Positions 10,406 to 23,046 of a stretch of 64,000 nt of DNA are shown here, one piece after another. The stretch is from the NCBI GenBank assembly GCA_000697665.1, contig KL197729.1:12997-76996 (forward strand). Direction: 5' to 3'. The DNA is from Jaapia argillacea MUCL 33604. Lineage: Eukaryota; Basidiomycota; Agaricomycetes; Jaapiales; Jaapiaceae. Position 1 is the first letter of the stretch; each line of letters starts with the position of its first letter. A program made the translations under genes and the position numbers. The notes under the pieces were generated by a model, which saw only the letters and a program-made list of their open reading frames with translations, ran no database searches and was not told where the DNA came from.

Positions 10406-11328
10406 TCATATCTCCATCTTGTCATCAACTTCTGCATCGTCCTTCTGTACCACCATCGCGTCCGATTTTTTTGCCCTTCTCGACACCGATGGCTCAGATT
10501 TAGCTCCCGCGCCCTGGACGCTATCCTTGATCGCCCGCCAAACATCTTTCGCACCAACTCTCGCCAATTCCCTCGCTCTCGCCAGCTCATCTTCGTTGAA
10601 TGGAGTCGTAGAGTGCCAATTCGTCCAGACGACCTCGCAACCAGGGATTCCCAAGCTTGAGTCATAGTCACCAAATCCGGCGCCGAATAAGAAAGCGAAG
10701 CAACCTCCGCCTTCAAGAGAGGATGCCTCGGATTCCGAAGGGTCTACGATTAAGACCAGAGAGTTACCGCCGGTAGGAATGGCCCTTGAAGTTCGTGTCG
10801 GAGAGAGCCTGAATCGACCTACGGCCACTGCACAAACGACTCCTCGCATAGGTATTGAACCTGCATTAAGCAGGGCTAAGGTCGATGCATTGATGATGGA
10901 AGCTACTAGAGCTGGGTGGTAGCGCAAAGTCGGGGTCGGCGTCAGAGACTGTACAACGAGTTGGACAAGAGTGCGAGGGTTTTGTGAAAGGATGAGAGAT
11001 GACGAGAAGAGGGAGCGTAAGATCGCTGAGAGGGATTTGGACTCTGTTCCGGGTATGGCGGAAAGTGGTCGTATTACGACTTCGAATGTCGCTTTGGAGG
11101 GCTGTTCCACTGCGAGTCGGACTTCGATTGGACCTGAGATAGATGCGAGAGCTTTCGTGTCACCTGGAAATCGAAGATAAATGGTTTGGGGGCGAAAGAG
11201 TCGGTTCGTTGAGAAAACTTACCGAAACCGAAACGAGCAGAGCCATCTGCTCTGTCAAGACCTTCGTACACGAGAGTCAATGGCCTGAGTTCGTCGGGTT
11301 TGCGACCATCGCCGCGAATGGCTGACAT
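10406..11328 (-). CDS. RRP46: exosome subunit Rrp46, 287 aa
   Basis: RNase PH-fold subunit of the hexameric ring of the eukaryotic RNA exosome (EXOSC5 in animals), in nucleus and cytoplasm, for 3'-5' RNA processing and decay. Exon 1 (11328-11223) starts MSAIRGDGRKPDELRPL and includes RADGSARFGFG. A 59-nt intron (GTAAGT..TTCCAG) follows. Exon 2 (11163-10406) continues GDTKALASISGPIEVRL, then FEVVIRPLSAIPGT, PRTLVQLVVQSL and the RNase PH core ending near the VWTNWHSTTPFNE segment. The DGR, RADGSARF and GPIEV motifs are those of Rrp46 rather than Rrp41 or Mtr3. Phosphorolytic residues are not expected to be conserved in this subunit. The last 50 residues are charged and variable. The frame sums exactly to 288 codons. 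Confidence 0.9.
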
Positions 11329-11334
11329 GGAAAA

Positions 11335-11913
11335 GTGATCAAGGCAGGATCAAGCACCGTCGCGTTTTGCCGAGTCTCTTCCCGCTCAGTTTCGCCTCCG
11401 ATCCTTGGTGTACCTTCCATTCGAGTGTTGGACTGGAACACCTACGACCATCTACTTCAAGGTACTGGGCGACGTGGAGCACCAAGTTTTATTACCTCGC
11501 TGGCAACGATTGTACCGGCGTCCTCTGCACATCGCCCCACCTCTCACCTCTCGACCCCCATTTTTCGGATGATGGTATGTACCAAGTGACAGCGTCTGAA
11601 ACACACCCAGTCACTGCCATTCCTGGGTATCCACTTCGAAATCAATGTCGGAGGCATAGTCAACCAGCCGCACGTAACCCCCACTCGTCATCGATACGTC
11701 GGAGAACATCCAGAGTCAACGTTCAACCCTCACGAGGACTCAATCTGAGCCTCGGAGCTCCGGTACGCAGTATGGGTCCTTTCTTATACTGACAGCAGGG
11801 AATACACGTATCCTCCTGAACGAGGGTCTCGTTATGATCCCGGCGAGTATGCGTCAACCGTCGTTACCATCTTTGGTCATCCAGTAGCTGCAAAGATCCG
11901 ATTCAAGATATGA
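11335..11913 (+). pseudogene. unresolved or decayed plus-strand gene
   Basis: Protein-like stretches occur in successive frames: a 140-codon open frame from 11367, an alternative piece LPFLGIHFEINVGGIVNQPH at about 11612-11690, and SREYTYPPERGSRYDPGEYA ending IFGHPVAAKIRFKI-stop at about 11913. The last is preceded by a possible CAGCAG acceptor. I could not connect them into one model without in-frame stops. No family is recognised. Confidence 0.3.
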
Positions 11914-13860
11914 GCGTGAGTCCGTCTTCGTTTCATCCCTCATGCCGCTCGATATTGATCCATTGAACAGCTACTAGGTTCTTGTACATCCACGCTGCTA
12001 CGGCATTAGATCATCTTGTCATCCGCTCCGAGCTGACTGAATTTTGTCTGTATGTCGTTGCTGATCGATTTTCATGTATTGTCGTCCCATTTGTTTCTCT
12101 AAATCACTAGTGAGCTCTCTCGCTGTAGGAAAATCATCGGTTTTCGACTTCCACCGTACAGAAAGCTGCCGTCTATTCCGTCTTACATGCAATACAAGAT
12201 CTCTCTGTCTCGTCCAACTATAGAGCGATACCTTCCTCGCGGAGTGGTTTCCGACTAGACGAGCACGTTTAGATCTCATTTCCCGGACTGATCACCAACA
12301 GACTCTCCCCCCAAAGTGAGTGTGGCCTCTGCCTTCCCCTCGTGGCTGAGAGAGAATCAATAGTCCTCCGCGAGGAATTAGAAGAGGCGATTTCGTCTGT
12401 CCGGCCTCAATGTTGGATGCGACAGGAAGGCGGTGATGCACTCCGAACCAACAGGTGGGATGATCCTTCGGCTTATCCCAGTTTTCCGTGGACTTCTAGT
12501 AGATTTGGCCGTTTCGACTCGACTTCAGCTACGGCTCATCGTTCGGCGTTCAGCAGACACGTCCTCATTCCCTCGAATCTTCTCAATCGGCATTTCTCTG
12601 TGCAGGTATCATTATTTAATATCGATCTCTGATCCCCGCCCGACACGAGGTAACCCCCCGCGAACCTGATGGAGTGAGTGGGTTGAGCGGTCGTGTGGAA
12701 CGTTCTTAATAGTTATCCTGCCGTATCGATGATATTTGACGGTACTTTTCGAGATTTGAATTCTTCCAATCGCAATTGTAAATCAACCCTTTCTCATCAT
12801 TATTGACAGTTCCCGAGAATACCGCATGCCCGTCCCTTTGCATATTCCGAAGACGGCGAACACCGAGACAGAGAGGTGCGTATGTAGCTTAAATATGCCG
12901 TCAATCATTTTTCCATGATGACCTATGTCTTGCTCCAGAATGTCTTCACGCTAGATGTATCCTCCAGCGCGATAGCGCCACCATCACCTTCCTGCAAGAC
13001 ACTCTAGATTCTAGCAAGCGTGTATTACAATGCGCTTTATGCACTACGTGAGCATAATCTTCTTCACTGTTGCTCCTTACATTCGCTCAAATTCCGCCAC
13101 CTCGCGTCGTGCTTCCCGCTGATCACCTCTCCAATCCAAGAGGTGATGACCACCGCCACATGATGTCCCACATCATTATCGTCATTTTCAGCTGACCGTT
13201 GAAGTCAATCCTGTGGCGCCTCCCGTCGGAAAGGATTCGAAGATCACACCACACCCTTGAACCGCAAAACAACCAATGCGGGGGACTGGGGGCGATATGA
13301 GAGGATATGAGTTAGTCTCGTCCCTAAGATACGAATGGCGGCAAACCTCTCGCAGCTCTGCATGCTATGCAGACGATTTGATTGTGCCACTAATACTCTG
13401 CGGCTAGTGACGGTTTCAAGTGTCAGACCGCGAGGGTTGTGGGAGTCGTGCTGAATTCTCGGTCCACCTGAGCGCATGTGAGTGGTCATCCTCATAAGTA
13501 CTTCTGGTCCCAGTTCCCAGTAAACACACTTAGTTCATTGATGCGAATAAAGTCCTTGTCTGGGATATCATCGAAGTATTCGTTGACGGAGGCAAGGGTG
13601 GATATCCAACGGGAGAGATGAATGAGTATCGAACTGTCGGTAACAGGCTCTCGACAACAAGGTATGATAAACAAACCACGGCTCTAAGACCGCCGTGAAT
13701 GATGGCTGACGCTCGTACCCGCCTCGTTGCAAGTTTGCGAGGACCTCAAGTCGACCTTATGTTTCTTGACATAGCCGGCGATTGCCGGCAGTCCGTTTTT
13801 GCTTCCACCGTGAAACTTGAATGCAGGACGCTCAGCCTTGAGGCTCCGTCTTGATACGAG
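11914..13860. other. unresolved region with short coding-like fragments
   Basis: Contains a 90-codon frame from 12342 (AERESIVLREELEEAISSVR) and other weak pieces, mostly plus strand, all interrupted. They may be exons of a decayed gene. Confidence 0.3.
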
Positions 13861-14214
13861 TGGCAGAATGCTGGCCAGCAGGGCGCTCGGATACATAAGG
13901 CCATCACACACGCTGCTCTTGTCTCGCACTTTCGCCCTCTACCATTTGCCAGTTTCTTCAAATCGCTTGGAGAACTGATTCAACCTTGCTTTACAAACTT
14001 TCTGCTCAAAGCCGCCTTTGATTCACTATTCTGTGCCTCTCTGTGCTTCCTGGCTATTCCTCTTCTAGTTTGGCCGTCGCTTCTTTGGAGCTATGTATCA
14101 GAACATGTACTTTCAAAGTTTCAATCGCTGGATGCATCGCGGTCCTCGGCTGAATCGGCTGAAACATACAGATTGGGTGGCTGGATAGAGTCATCCATAG
14201 ATGAGCATTTCTAA
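13861..14214 (+). CDS. orphan exon, hydrophobic C-terminus
   Basis: An open stretch of 117 codons ends in TAA at 14212-14214. It reads AITHAALVSHFRPLPFASFF, a very hydrophobic FCASLCFLAIPLLVWPSLLW that fits a membrane helix, then a Ser-rich tail ending GGWIESSIDEHF-stop. The upstream edge has TGGCAG and CCAG strings that could be acceptors. The remaining exons were not found, so it may be the surviving end of a broken gene. No family is recognised. Confidence 0.3.
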   Translation, partial: WQNAGQQGARIHKAITHAALVSHFRPLPFASFFKSLGELIQPCFTNFLLKAAFDSLFCASLCFLAIPLLVWPSLLWSYVSEHVLSKFQSLDASRSSAESAETYRLGGWIESSIDEHF

Positions 14215-16760
14215 AGATGGGGTGAGCATTCAACGCTTGTATAACTTCTCAATTACAGCACATAGAATCGATGCGCTAACTTCATGTTCTTCAATTTCCT
14301 TCCCCGCGAACTCTCAGTCCGAGTTGCCGATCGTTCCTGGTGTCCACCGGTGGCCTCGGTGATCGCCCACTCAAAGCCATCTTTCCGTGACCGTAGCTTC
14401 GATTCGTTTACGCTGGCTCAACTCAAAACCTTCACCCCTGCCACCTCGCACATGGCCGTCCTACCAAAACCGTCACATACCTTGTGGAAATGCGTATATG
14501 CGTTGATATCTTTCAGTACAGAGATGGCGCATAACATTTCAAGCTGACATCAAATTATTCTCCCGCCTCCCGACTAATTTTCCTTTTCAAGCCGATGCCC
14601 TTCTCGGACTGTCGAGTTCTCATATCTCGGACCCACCTGATGCACACATCCCCTGCAGCGGTGAGCATCCGTACTCTGTGGGCCCAAATATCCACATTTC
14701 TCTCTCCGCCTACGGCACCCGAAGTCCTGGAATCTGAACATTCCCACTCTCGTCATCCCACTGGTGCTTATGACCCTCGCGATTCGGGCTCGTGCCCGAT
14801 CCGATTTATCCCCCTCATCCTTCCCGCCGGTGCGCTTCTGTTTTACCTCTCGCTCGTTCCCTGTGACTCCTTCTAGTGGGAACTCTTCAACTCCGTCGAC
14901 AGGAACCTAGGCAAGTCGTACTTGATTCCGACATATAGCCTGTGTTCATACCCACCAACGGATATTCTACAAGAGCGCACCCTCAAGCCTCTATTCGCTC
15001 CGCACTTTGACAACCTTCGTGAACTACCCTTCATCCTTCCGACGCCGCGGATATCATTCTCTCACTCGGCTATCTGAACACGGTGTCGATCCTTTGTCCC
15101 TCGCTGCTCGGTGATCACTATCGTGCCGCACCTACCATTGATGTGACTTCCTACAAGTCGATTCTAATCGTCATGACCCCAATGAAAACGTCTTCAATGT
15201 CACACTTCCTCCTTATCCTCAAACATGCAGGTTTGTCGCACGCCCTCGGTCTCCAAGGGATTACTCAACATCAGGGCTTCATGTGAACTAGATCATCGCG
15301 GCATGTCGCTGGTCATCGTCATCGTCATTGAGGACGAACGTCGACCTCTCCCCAACGTAATAATCCAGCCCAAGCACGCTTTATACTATCCTTGTCATTC
15401 ATTGTAAGTGTCTTCTTCAGGGTTGTGTCGCATTTCAATTGACTTTGTTCCTCGAGTTCCCCATTTGTTTCATCGAAACTATCCTCCCCGCAAGGCATTC
15501 GGACCGTCGGGACAAGTTCCTCATCATGCATGGGGCTCGCAAATTCGAACCAAGGTCTACAAGGGTCCACAACTCCACGTGTTAATTGGGGGGATGGGTA
15601 TTACTGATTTCAGATTGGTTCGTCAATTGCAATGAAAGAAAGTTTCGTGAGTTGAAAAGGTATTGGATACCTTGAGATGGGCCTGACCATTCTTCGCCTG
15701 CCCACAGCTCCCGTTTGCTACTATGACCTCCGCGGAATTTATACTCTACAAGGCGGGAACGCTGAGGTCGAAGCCCGGCACATGATCGTTTTTGCATAAG
15801 GTCTTATCTCTCAGGTATCCACTTTCTTCGGGTTTTGGTCGAGAGAGATTCTTTCGCTAAAGAATTGCTTCTTCAATCTATCGTGTTCGTTGGCCAATGG
15901 TTACCCGGAGAACAAGGAGGAGTTCGGTTCACCTCAACCGACGAAATGTCTTTCGTCATCGATGCTTACACGATATCGTACAACATCCCCCACCACACCC
16001 CGTGCTTGGGACAACGTCGTGATTCTTTCCTTCTCCGATTTCCTTTAGTGGGCTTGGTTGTCGAGGACAGGACACAGGCCGGATACATCAGGAGATCGAA
16101 TGACAATATAACGTTGAGGTCGGTGGGGTGTTCTCACCGACTCTTTTGTGAGCTTTGTGCCACGCGGCAAAGAGAAGGGCACGTTTCCTCCGCCTCTCCT
16201 GTGGTGTCATCTCCATGTCGAAATCTCTTCCATTCTTGTTCCCCACGGAGATGCTTCCCATTGCAGCGGAATCTCGCCGAGGTCTGTACAGAAACTTTAT
16301 TCCAATCGTGCCTGCTGACATCTACATGTTATGTAAAATTTACTAGAAATCTAATCGCGTATTCGACAGCCTCCAGAGCCGGTCCGTCGACCGCAGGGGT
16401 ATCAGAACAGTTCCTATCGAAGAGAACTTGTTCGATATACACCCAGGCAGAGATACAAGTTCGAACGAACTATTTACAAATAAACAAAATAGGTCGAAGG
16501 CAGAGTCCGACAGTATTATGGGATAAAAAAGTGAGTACTCTTGAGGAGCACCAAACGCTGGTGCGAGTGAACTGATAATACAATGTAAAGGCCTTCGAAG
16601 TGATAATACATTCAGCGCAATGGCGAAAGACGTACAAGACGTCCGATACTCGTGTTTGTCACAAAAGATAGATGAAAGACATGGGGGTGCTGAAATTCTG
16701 ATAAGGGTTTTGATTTGTTTGACACCGGAGGCAGATGATGGAATGGAAAGGGGGTCGAGA
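14215..16760. other. unresolved region with interrupted plus-strand fragments
   Basis: Fragments that read like protein include SNRHDPNENVFNVTLPPYPQ near 15157-15230, VCYYDLRGIYTLQGGNAEVE ending at about 15798, and a long open frame from 15835 beginning VERDSFAKELLLQSIVFVGQ. Stops and frame changes separate them and splice sites do not rescue a single model. Probably remnants of one or two genes. Confidence 0.3.
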
Positions 16761-18376
16761 TCAGTATTGTGAGACAGACGCCATGAATGCTGATAGATCC
16801 ATCGTGAGGTGCGCCATATCCGACTTCTCGTTCATGACGGGAAGGAACTGGCCTTTTGATGAGGAGTCGTATTCTTCCGTGTAATAGGGAACGGGAAGGC
16901 CGGATGGATTGCTGAACGCGATGCCATAGTAATTCGGGGAGATGGCGGCGTTGTAGGTATCACACGGGGGAGGGATCTCGAAAGGATCTCCGCAAGAGCC
17001 CATGCCGAGTCCTTCAAAAGTCGCGTACGGGTCGCATGGCGTAACCGACCCCGAGGATGACATCTCGCAGGCATTCGGGTGGACCGCAGGGTAGCAGTGG
17101 GGAGTGCCAGGAATACTCGAAAGGGGAGATGACTCGGTGGACCAGGTGCCGAAGAAGGATGTGTCGACTGAGAGCGTCGTCTGATCGTACGTCGGCTGAT
17201 AGCCAGAGGATAAGTCATTCCCGTGAGCGAGGTACATACGCATCTGGTGAGGATCAGGCATGGGACTGAGGGGGTCGCACTGCGTCTCGGGGTGGGCTAC
17301 GGTTTCAGTGAAAGTGAAGGTGTTAAAATCCTGGATAGACGAACAGTGAGTGACATTCTCTCGGTAGTTATATATGGAAAAGGACTCACAAAAGGATTGA
17401 TGGAATCAGGGAATGTCGAAGGTGAAGGAGTGGATGACGATGAATAGTCGTAGAATGAATCGGTCTCTGAGCCACAGTCGACTTGGGAGCCCTGCAGCGA
17501 GTCATCGCTAGTAGCGGGCGAGGAAGCACGGGTGGGCTGGGTGCTCGACGCGCGAAGCTTGCGAGAAGCCATGGAAGGGCTGGTTGGCGCACAGAACTCG
17601 GGCAGCTTGGTGTGATCGGTATCAGGAGCGGGCGCAGAGGAAGATCGGCGATACGCGCGAGCGGTGATGGGAGCCTCGAAGCGAGTGACGATCTGAGGTA
17701 CATGGTGACGGTCGAACTCCTGGATGGCAGCGTCGAGCTCAGTACCTTTCTTCCCCTGCACCAATAGTTCCGCTATCTTCTCGCAACGCTTCTGATCCTT
17801 TGGTCCCACCTCTCTAACCTTCCGTTTCTCCGGCGCCCCCTTGGCCTTCGCATGCAACGGTTTGAACGCGTACTGAGGCCAGCGTCGCTTGTGCTCGTCG
17901 AGAGCTGCCTTGGCCTTCGCGTGCCAGACCTGTCGCTCCTCGTGGGGCAAGTTCTGCCAGGTGAGTCCGATGATCTTGGACAAGGTGCTGTGGTTGGTCT
18001 CGACCTCAGACGAGACGTGCTGGTTTTTGATGAACGCGGAGCGGAAGAGGATGAAGGCGTTGGGGGGACGAGGGATATGGTTCTCGGGCTTCTTCTTGCC
18101 GTGTGCAACACGGCGCGAGGACGAGTTGAGATCTTCGTTGGGAGGGAAGAGGGTCGACTCGGGGGGTGCGTCAGCGGCGAAGCAAGGCTCGGTGAAGGTA
18201 CCGGGAGTGACGTTGGGGGCGAAGGCTATCGCTTGAGGCATGGTCGCCTCTACTGGTGTCGTCCAGGTGAGTTGCACACCTTCTCCACCGTCAGCGTTAT
18301 TCACTTGGATTGGTCTCGAAAACTACTTACCGTCGGCACCATTCCTCTTGGAACTTTTTGACCTTTCGGCGGGCAT
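16761..18376 (-). CDS. HMG-box transcription factor, 492 aa
   Basis: Sequence-specific DNA-binding protein of the MATA/Ste11-like HMG class, which in fungi includes mating and pheromone-response regulators. Three exons sum exactly to 493 codons: 18376-18331 (MPAERSKSSKRNGAD), 18252-17390 and 17330-16761. They are joined by GTAAGT..CACCAG (72 nt) and GTGAGT..ATCCAG (59 nt). The HMG box spans residues about 74-147, with IPRPPNAFILFRSAFIKNQH, LSKIIGLTWQNLPHEERQVW and RWPQYAFKP. A basic KKKP precedes it, and a Ser/Thr/Pro-rich region (about 210-300) and a Tyr/Pro-rich C-terminus follow, as in activation domains. No mating-type homeodomain genes are visible beside it. Assignment to a particular regulator is not possible here. 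Confidence 0.85.
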
Positions 18377-18479
18377 CTCTACTGGCTCAGAACAGGGCTA
18401 TGAAGATGTGCGAGGACGACGAGGAGCAGAGGAAATTTGCAGGTGACGCAGAACGTGGACTGTGGCAAAGAGACCGATT

Positions 18480-18730
18480 CTGATGCATTACATACCGCTT
18501 TATAGACGGTTCAATATCCTCGGGAATCCTGGAAATGGGGTCCCAATCGACACTAGGTTCGCACCAGGGAATTTGCATCAAATTTCCCGAGATAGTGGAA
18601 TCTGCTAATTTTCCCAGCTCGGACATGACCGGCGCGTAAGTGTCCATCAAGCTTGCCTGGTCTAGAAGTCGTAACCCAAGCCAATGGGTCGGGTCGGACG
18701 CCGGAAACGTAATGTTCGGTGGACTCCTTC
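18480..18730 (-). pseudogene. coding fragment upstream of the HMG gene
   Basis: A minus-strand open stretch reads ITFPASDPTHWLGLRLLDQA, then LMDTYAPVMSELGKLADSTI and WCEPSVDWDPISRIPEDIEP, and meets a GTATGT donor after SIKR near 18505. It looks like a genuine exon, but an in-frame stop lies just upstream and no partner exons were found. Unrecognised. Confidence 0.35.
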
Positions 18731-20260
18731 AGCCAACGTTATCCAACGTGTATTCGACGGCGAGCCAGCAACAGCAGCACAAATCGAACAGTGGCTGAAA
18801 CTTGCGACAGTCTTCCCCTCCATCTCACGTATCGTCAACGAAACTGTTCGTACTCCCTTCAGTCCAGCTCTGGGGCTCTGGGTCCCTGATAAGATTAACT
18901 CGCGCAGGGGCGTCCTTCCACATTTGGTAACAACGTTCCTCGTGGCTTTGTTATCGAATCAAGATGCGGAAGCATATCTGCCCACTTGCCATGTATGGCA
19001 AGTGTTGTATCATCCATCTCCTCGTCGAGATGCTCACGAGATCTTGCAGCCTCTTTGACCCTGCAGCGTCGTGGTGGCCGGTGCAGTTAATGGGCAGATA
19101 CGCGAGAACGGCGAGCATACGAGCCACCCCTTCTGGCTAATCTCAAGTCCACTCTGACCCAGTCCTCGGTCATGTTTTCCTCGGAGATTCTGCTTTATCT
19201 CTGGGAGAACACCTTCGTCCAGCGTCCTTGGCGCCCTTGTTCCATTCTTGGAGCTCTTTCTCTTTCCGGCGGGGGTGTCGGGGCGGATTAGACTTTGCAC
19301 AGGCATCTATCGAGATCAATGGCTTGCCGATCCTTTCCTTCCTCGAAACGAATACCTGACCTGGGACAAGGCATCGACATAACAACAGGCAACCTTCGTC
19401 GGCGGCTCAAGCAGTGCAAGGCCTCCGCTTCTTAACTCCAACACGTTTGATCGAATTATACCCTCGTTGTACTAGCCACTGGCCAGCCTTAATCATTGAC
19501 TCATTGGCAACTCAACGCCAGTGACGACTTCTGGCCTCTTCCGCGGATCTCTCGTATATTGGCTGGCGATACAATCTCTCCCTAGGGTGCAGTCGCAGGT
19601 ACTACATTGTCTTCGTTGTCCTCCGAACTTGTCGGTCAACTGAATGGCGGCCTTACCGACGGTTCATGTCTAACCTCGTGGCGACAGCGCGTCTCAAAAA
19701 TTGTCACTAATTTGCTTCGAGTTCTCGACGTTCCTCATGCGCGCCTCGGATGACCGTGGGGACTCCCTCTGTCATGTTCTGGTCTTCCTCTCGCTTGCCC
19801 ATGTGACTCCCTTATATTTATGGCTTCCCTTCACCCAATACGCTGGTCATTCGAATTATCTCACAACTGGTTTCTGAAATACAAGCCACTCAAGCAGATC
19901 GGTGGACAAAGCCGTTATGTAAAGGCTTTCGTTACCGAGCGACATCGTCTGTCGGAAGTACAAAGTCGAAGCTAGGATTACAAGTGCCGCCACAGCCACG
20001 CCACATCTCATTCTGGCCTCGAGGCGTCATACCAACCAAGTCCTCGGTCTTTCCGTTCCTGAATCCTGGGTCAGGGACTAGTTTAGTAGGAGTTTTCCAG
20101 AGTCAACAACGCCCGCTTATGCTCTTGTTCTGCAGCTGGTTTGGGTCATCTCGCTTGCGTCCACGAAGCGACATAATCAAGCCCATCAAAGGCAGGATCA
20201 TGAATAACCTGCGCCTCCTGGTGTGTGGTCATCGACTTCAAGTTCAACCAGACGGATAGG
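18731..20260 (+). pseudogene. decayed plus-strand gene fragments
   Basis: The first piece (to 19058, open from an ATG at 18684) reads VIQRVFDGEPATAAQIEQWL and FSPALGLWVPDKINS. A second (about 19100-19292) reads SSEILLYLWENTFVQRPWRP and ILGALSLSGGGVGAD-stop. They are in different frames without good introns between them. Later short frames to 20260 are weaker. The fragment overlaps the minus-strand fragment at its 5' edge, so at least one of them is not functional. Family not recognised. Confidence 0.3.
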
Positions 20261-22219
20261 CGTTAGTTTTCCCTCCCATTCGTCCTGGAAGACCCTGATA
20301 GGTCTTGATACTGGCGGCATTATCCATTGCTAGACTTTCATTTCCGAGAAAAAGTTTGATTCCGCGTCCAAACTAAGACGGAGAATGGAGATTTGACATA
20401 CATGGTCATATCAGGCCCGAATCCACCATGAAACGTTGGACGCCACGGTGTGTGATCTGGGAGGGCTGGGAGTTGTGAAGGAAACGACAGTTAATTTCGG
20501 GTGCTCTGCTACAGAATCTCCTCAAGCGCTGGGAGCTCGAAAGGTGGCTCGCCCGCTCCCATCACTATTAAGGTGACAGTAGGTTTTGCGGCGATGATTG
20601 CCGCATTGAAAACAATTTGTCCTGTAGCTATCCTTGGGTTATCCATTCTAAGGTCGATCATCTATGAAGACATCGACTCCGAGGACATCAGCTATCACCT
20701 CGAAGCTCAACTCCAGTATCGACTCCCCAGTTCTCAAAGCGATCACCGGTCATCAGAGAGTCTTTGGAGCTGATGGCGAGGCCGCTATACTGTCCGACGT
20801 TGCCTAGACAAGGAGTCCGGGCGACATTGTACTTTTTGAATTCGTAGCCTAGTGGTTGCGTAGTGGTTGCGTAGGCGGAATACAAAGTAGCTGTCGGTGG
20901 CCTAAAGTGAAAGAGAATTAATTTTGGGCGATGCGCTAGTCCTTGTGGCTCGAATGCAGAAGGTACGGCCGATGAATGTAGAAGGTATGGTGGATATGAT
21001 TCCATCAAACCCACTGTTTGTGGCGTTCAACCTCAGATCATATGGGCGTAGCTAATCGCCCGAGACGTTCGCAGGCGCTAGTCCTTGCAAAGTGGCAATT
21101 GCCCCCGTGTCCAAGCCCAATTCGGGTCATCTTTCCGCCGGCGACACATTTCTGATACTTCGGTTACAGTGCGAGCTTGAGTGAGCTTGAAATCAGCATA
21201 ATAACATAATCAGGGAACCAAAGTGATGTTGATCGCGAAAGCGCTGTGAGAGAATGTAAGGTGACATCGGCCCCGCGTCAGATGCACAGCAGATGTGGGA
21301 AATGGTCAGAATGGTGAAACGCTCGATTGACAGAAGGTGCTTAAGATGCCTCCTTCGATATTTATGATCGAGTCATTGGCCACTAAACGTCATAACCTAG
21401 GGTCAGACAGTACAAGATTCAAGTCAAAGGAGCGACTCACCCTGAAACAGAGACCTAGACGATAATAGAGGAAGCTTTGCAATGGACGATCTATCTTAAG
21501 TCCAGGGTGACAGTTTGACATGGTGCTTTGTTCGCCTCAGCGCCCAGCTGAAAACTTCAAACACCGTCGGCGCGGTGAGGAATAGGTTGAACGTCTTGTA
21601 GGTACTGTGAAACGTTTGATGAAAAGGATGGAAAACGTAAAAGGCGATGGAAAATGTCAAGGCGACAACAGAGAGAGTCGAGGATTGCTGTGTCCAATTG
21701 ATGAAGGACGCCCGAGGTCCGAGGATACAAAAGCCTCGGATACGAGATCCAAAACATTGTCACGGGGAGGAAAACGAGCTTTCTCACATGAAACGCGGAT
21801 GCGTTCTCCCACTCCACCTGCACTCGGCGAGACTGGGTAATCTTCCAGGGAAGAGGAGCTCGATTAGATAGGAGCACAATGTTGCTGCGTGAGTCTACGT
21901 CGCTTCGACACGCGAACAAGGCATCCGCTGATGACGACAAAACTTCCGCGTCACCCATCTAACCTGGTAGGGACCAAGTCAGCGTACGGGAGCAGTTCTC
22001 GCGTTCCAGAGCCGTTTTGTACTCAGGGTAAAGCATTCACCCTCAAGGAACAAGGATGATGGAAGGGAATCGATGAGGATTCTCGTTTGATATCCGTGAA
22101 ATGTACTGTGCATGTAATGGGTAACTTGGCTTAACAGACCCTATATCCGAGCTCCAGGTCGAAATCTACGGGAGAGAGAAAATTGCTTGGATATTCGAAT
22201 CGGCGAAGTGAGTGAGCAC
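20261..22219. other. unresolved region, possible minus-strand exons
   Basis: Two minus-strand stretches read like protein: 20688-20860 (KKYNVARTPCLGNVGQYSGL then MTGDRFENWGVDTGVELR) and 21958-21780, starting at an ATG (MGDAEVLSSSADALFACRSD, VQVEWENASAFH) and meeting a GTGAGA donor-like site. They could not be joined. The rest shows nothing recognisable. Confidence 0.3.
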
Positions 22220-22609
22220 TCACCACAAAACGACTGCGTCTGCCTCAATCTCGACTCTCATCTCTGGCATCACAAACCTAGCCCCGATGATCATCGAAGC
22301 TGCTGGAGCGATGTCTCCGAGACTATCCTTCAGAGCTCGACCAACATCTCCCGCATCGTCGTCAGATGTCACAAACATCCGGACACGGACAATGTCATCT
22401 CTCGTCCCCCCGAGTTTCTCGACGGCGGCGGCGATCTCGCGAAAGATCTGCAGTGCCTGTTGGTATGCAGATTCTGGATGGAGCAAAATCCCAGTGGTCG
22501 GGTCGATGGACGTTGTTCCAGAGATGAAGACGAAGGGCCCCTTTGGAACTGCTCGTGAATAGCCAAATTCTTCTTCGTATGGATTGGAAGTGGCGTAGCG
22601 TTGGTGCAT
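22220..22609 (-). CDS. RidA/YjgF family protein, 129 aa
   Basis: Member of the RidA/YER057c/UK114 family, small trimeric proteins that hydrolyse reactive enamine/imine intermediates from pyridoxal-phosphate enzymes. The single exon starts at a true ATG (MHQRYATSNPYEEEFGYSRA) and has the family landmarks: PFVFISGTTSIDPTTG, YQQALQIFREIAAAVEKLGG, VRVRMFVTS and the C-terminal ARFVMPEMRVEIEADAVV. The Arg of GARF aligns with the substrate-carboxylate-binding Arg of RidA. The length is normal for the family. The stop codon overlaps a GTGAGT string, so a tiny 3' exon cannot be excluded. It diverges from the MYND gene across a 437-bp intergenic region that must serve both promoters. Confidence 0.88.
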   Translation of the reverse strand: MHQRYATSNPYEEEFGYSRAVPKGPFVFISGTTSIDPTTGILLHPESAYQQALQIFREIAAAVEKLGGTRDDIVRVRMFVTSDDDAGDVGRALKDSLGDIAPAASMIIGARFVMPEMRVEIEADAVVLW

Positions 22610-23046
22610 GACAGGTGATAGGAGGTGGTGGCAGGTCCGAAGAGGGCAGAAGAGTAACCGTTGAACCTTGGGATTGTGGTTTTGGCAAATTCATGACTCG
22701 ACTATCCGATTGGTGGCTATCGTCCTTTTGGAGAGGCATTAGTTGCAGACAGGGATATTGGTCTCAAAAAACCATCAGAGAGGAGAAGCCGCTACCAGGA
22801 GCGAGAATAGGTTGTTGTGTGGTGAGGGTCGTGTCTATGGAGCCTCGAGCCGCATGGAGTCCTTGCGCCCGCCACCGCAGTTTTCCATGTCATTGCTCTC
22901 AAACTTGACTTTCACGTTGGGCTCAGGTTTTCGCTCATTTCTCGTTTTCAATCCAAAGCGGCTGGAGCAACTTCTGTTGCACGGTGCTGAGTTTCATCAA
23001 TCATAACGACGAACAAAGATAACTCTGGGTCGCTGGAAGAGAACCG

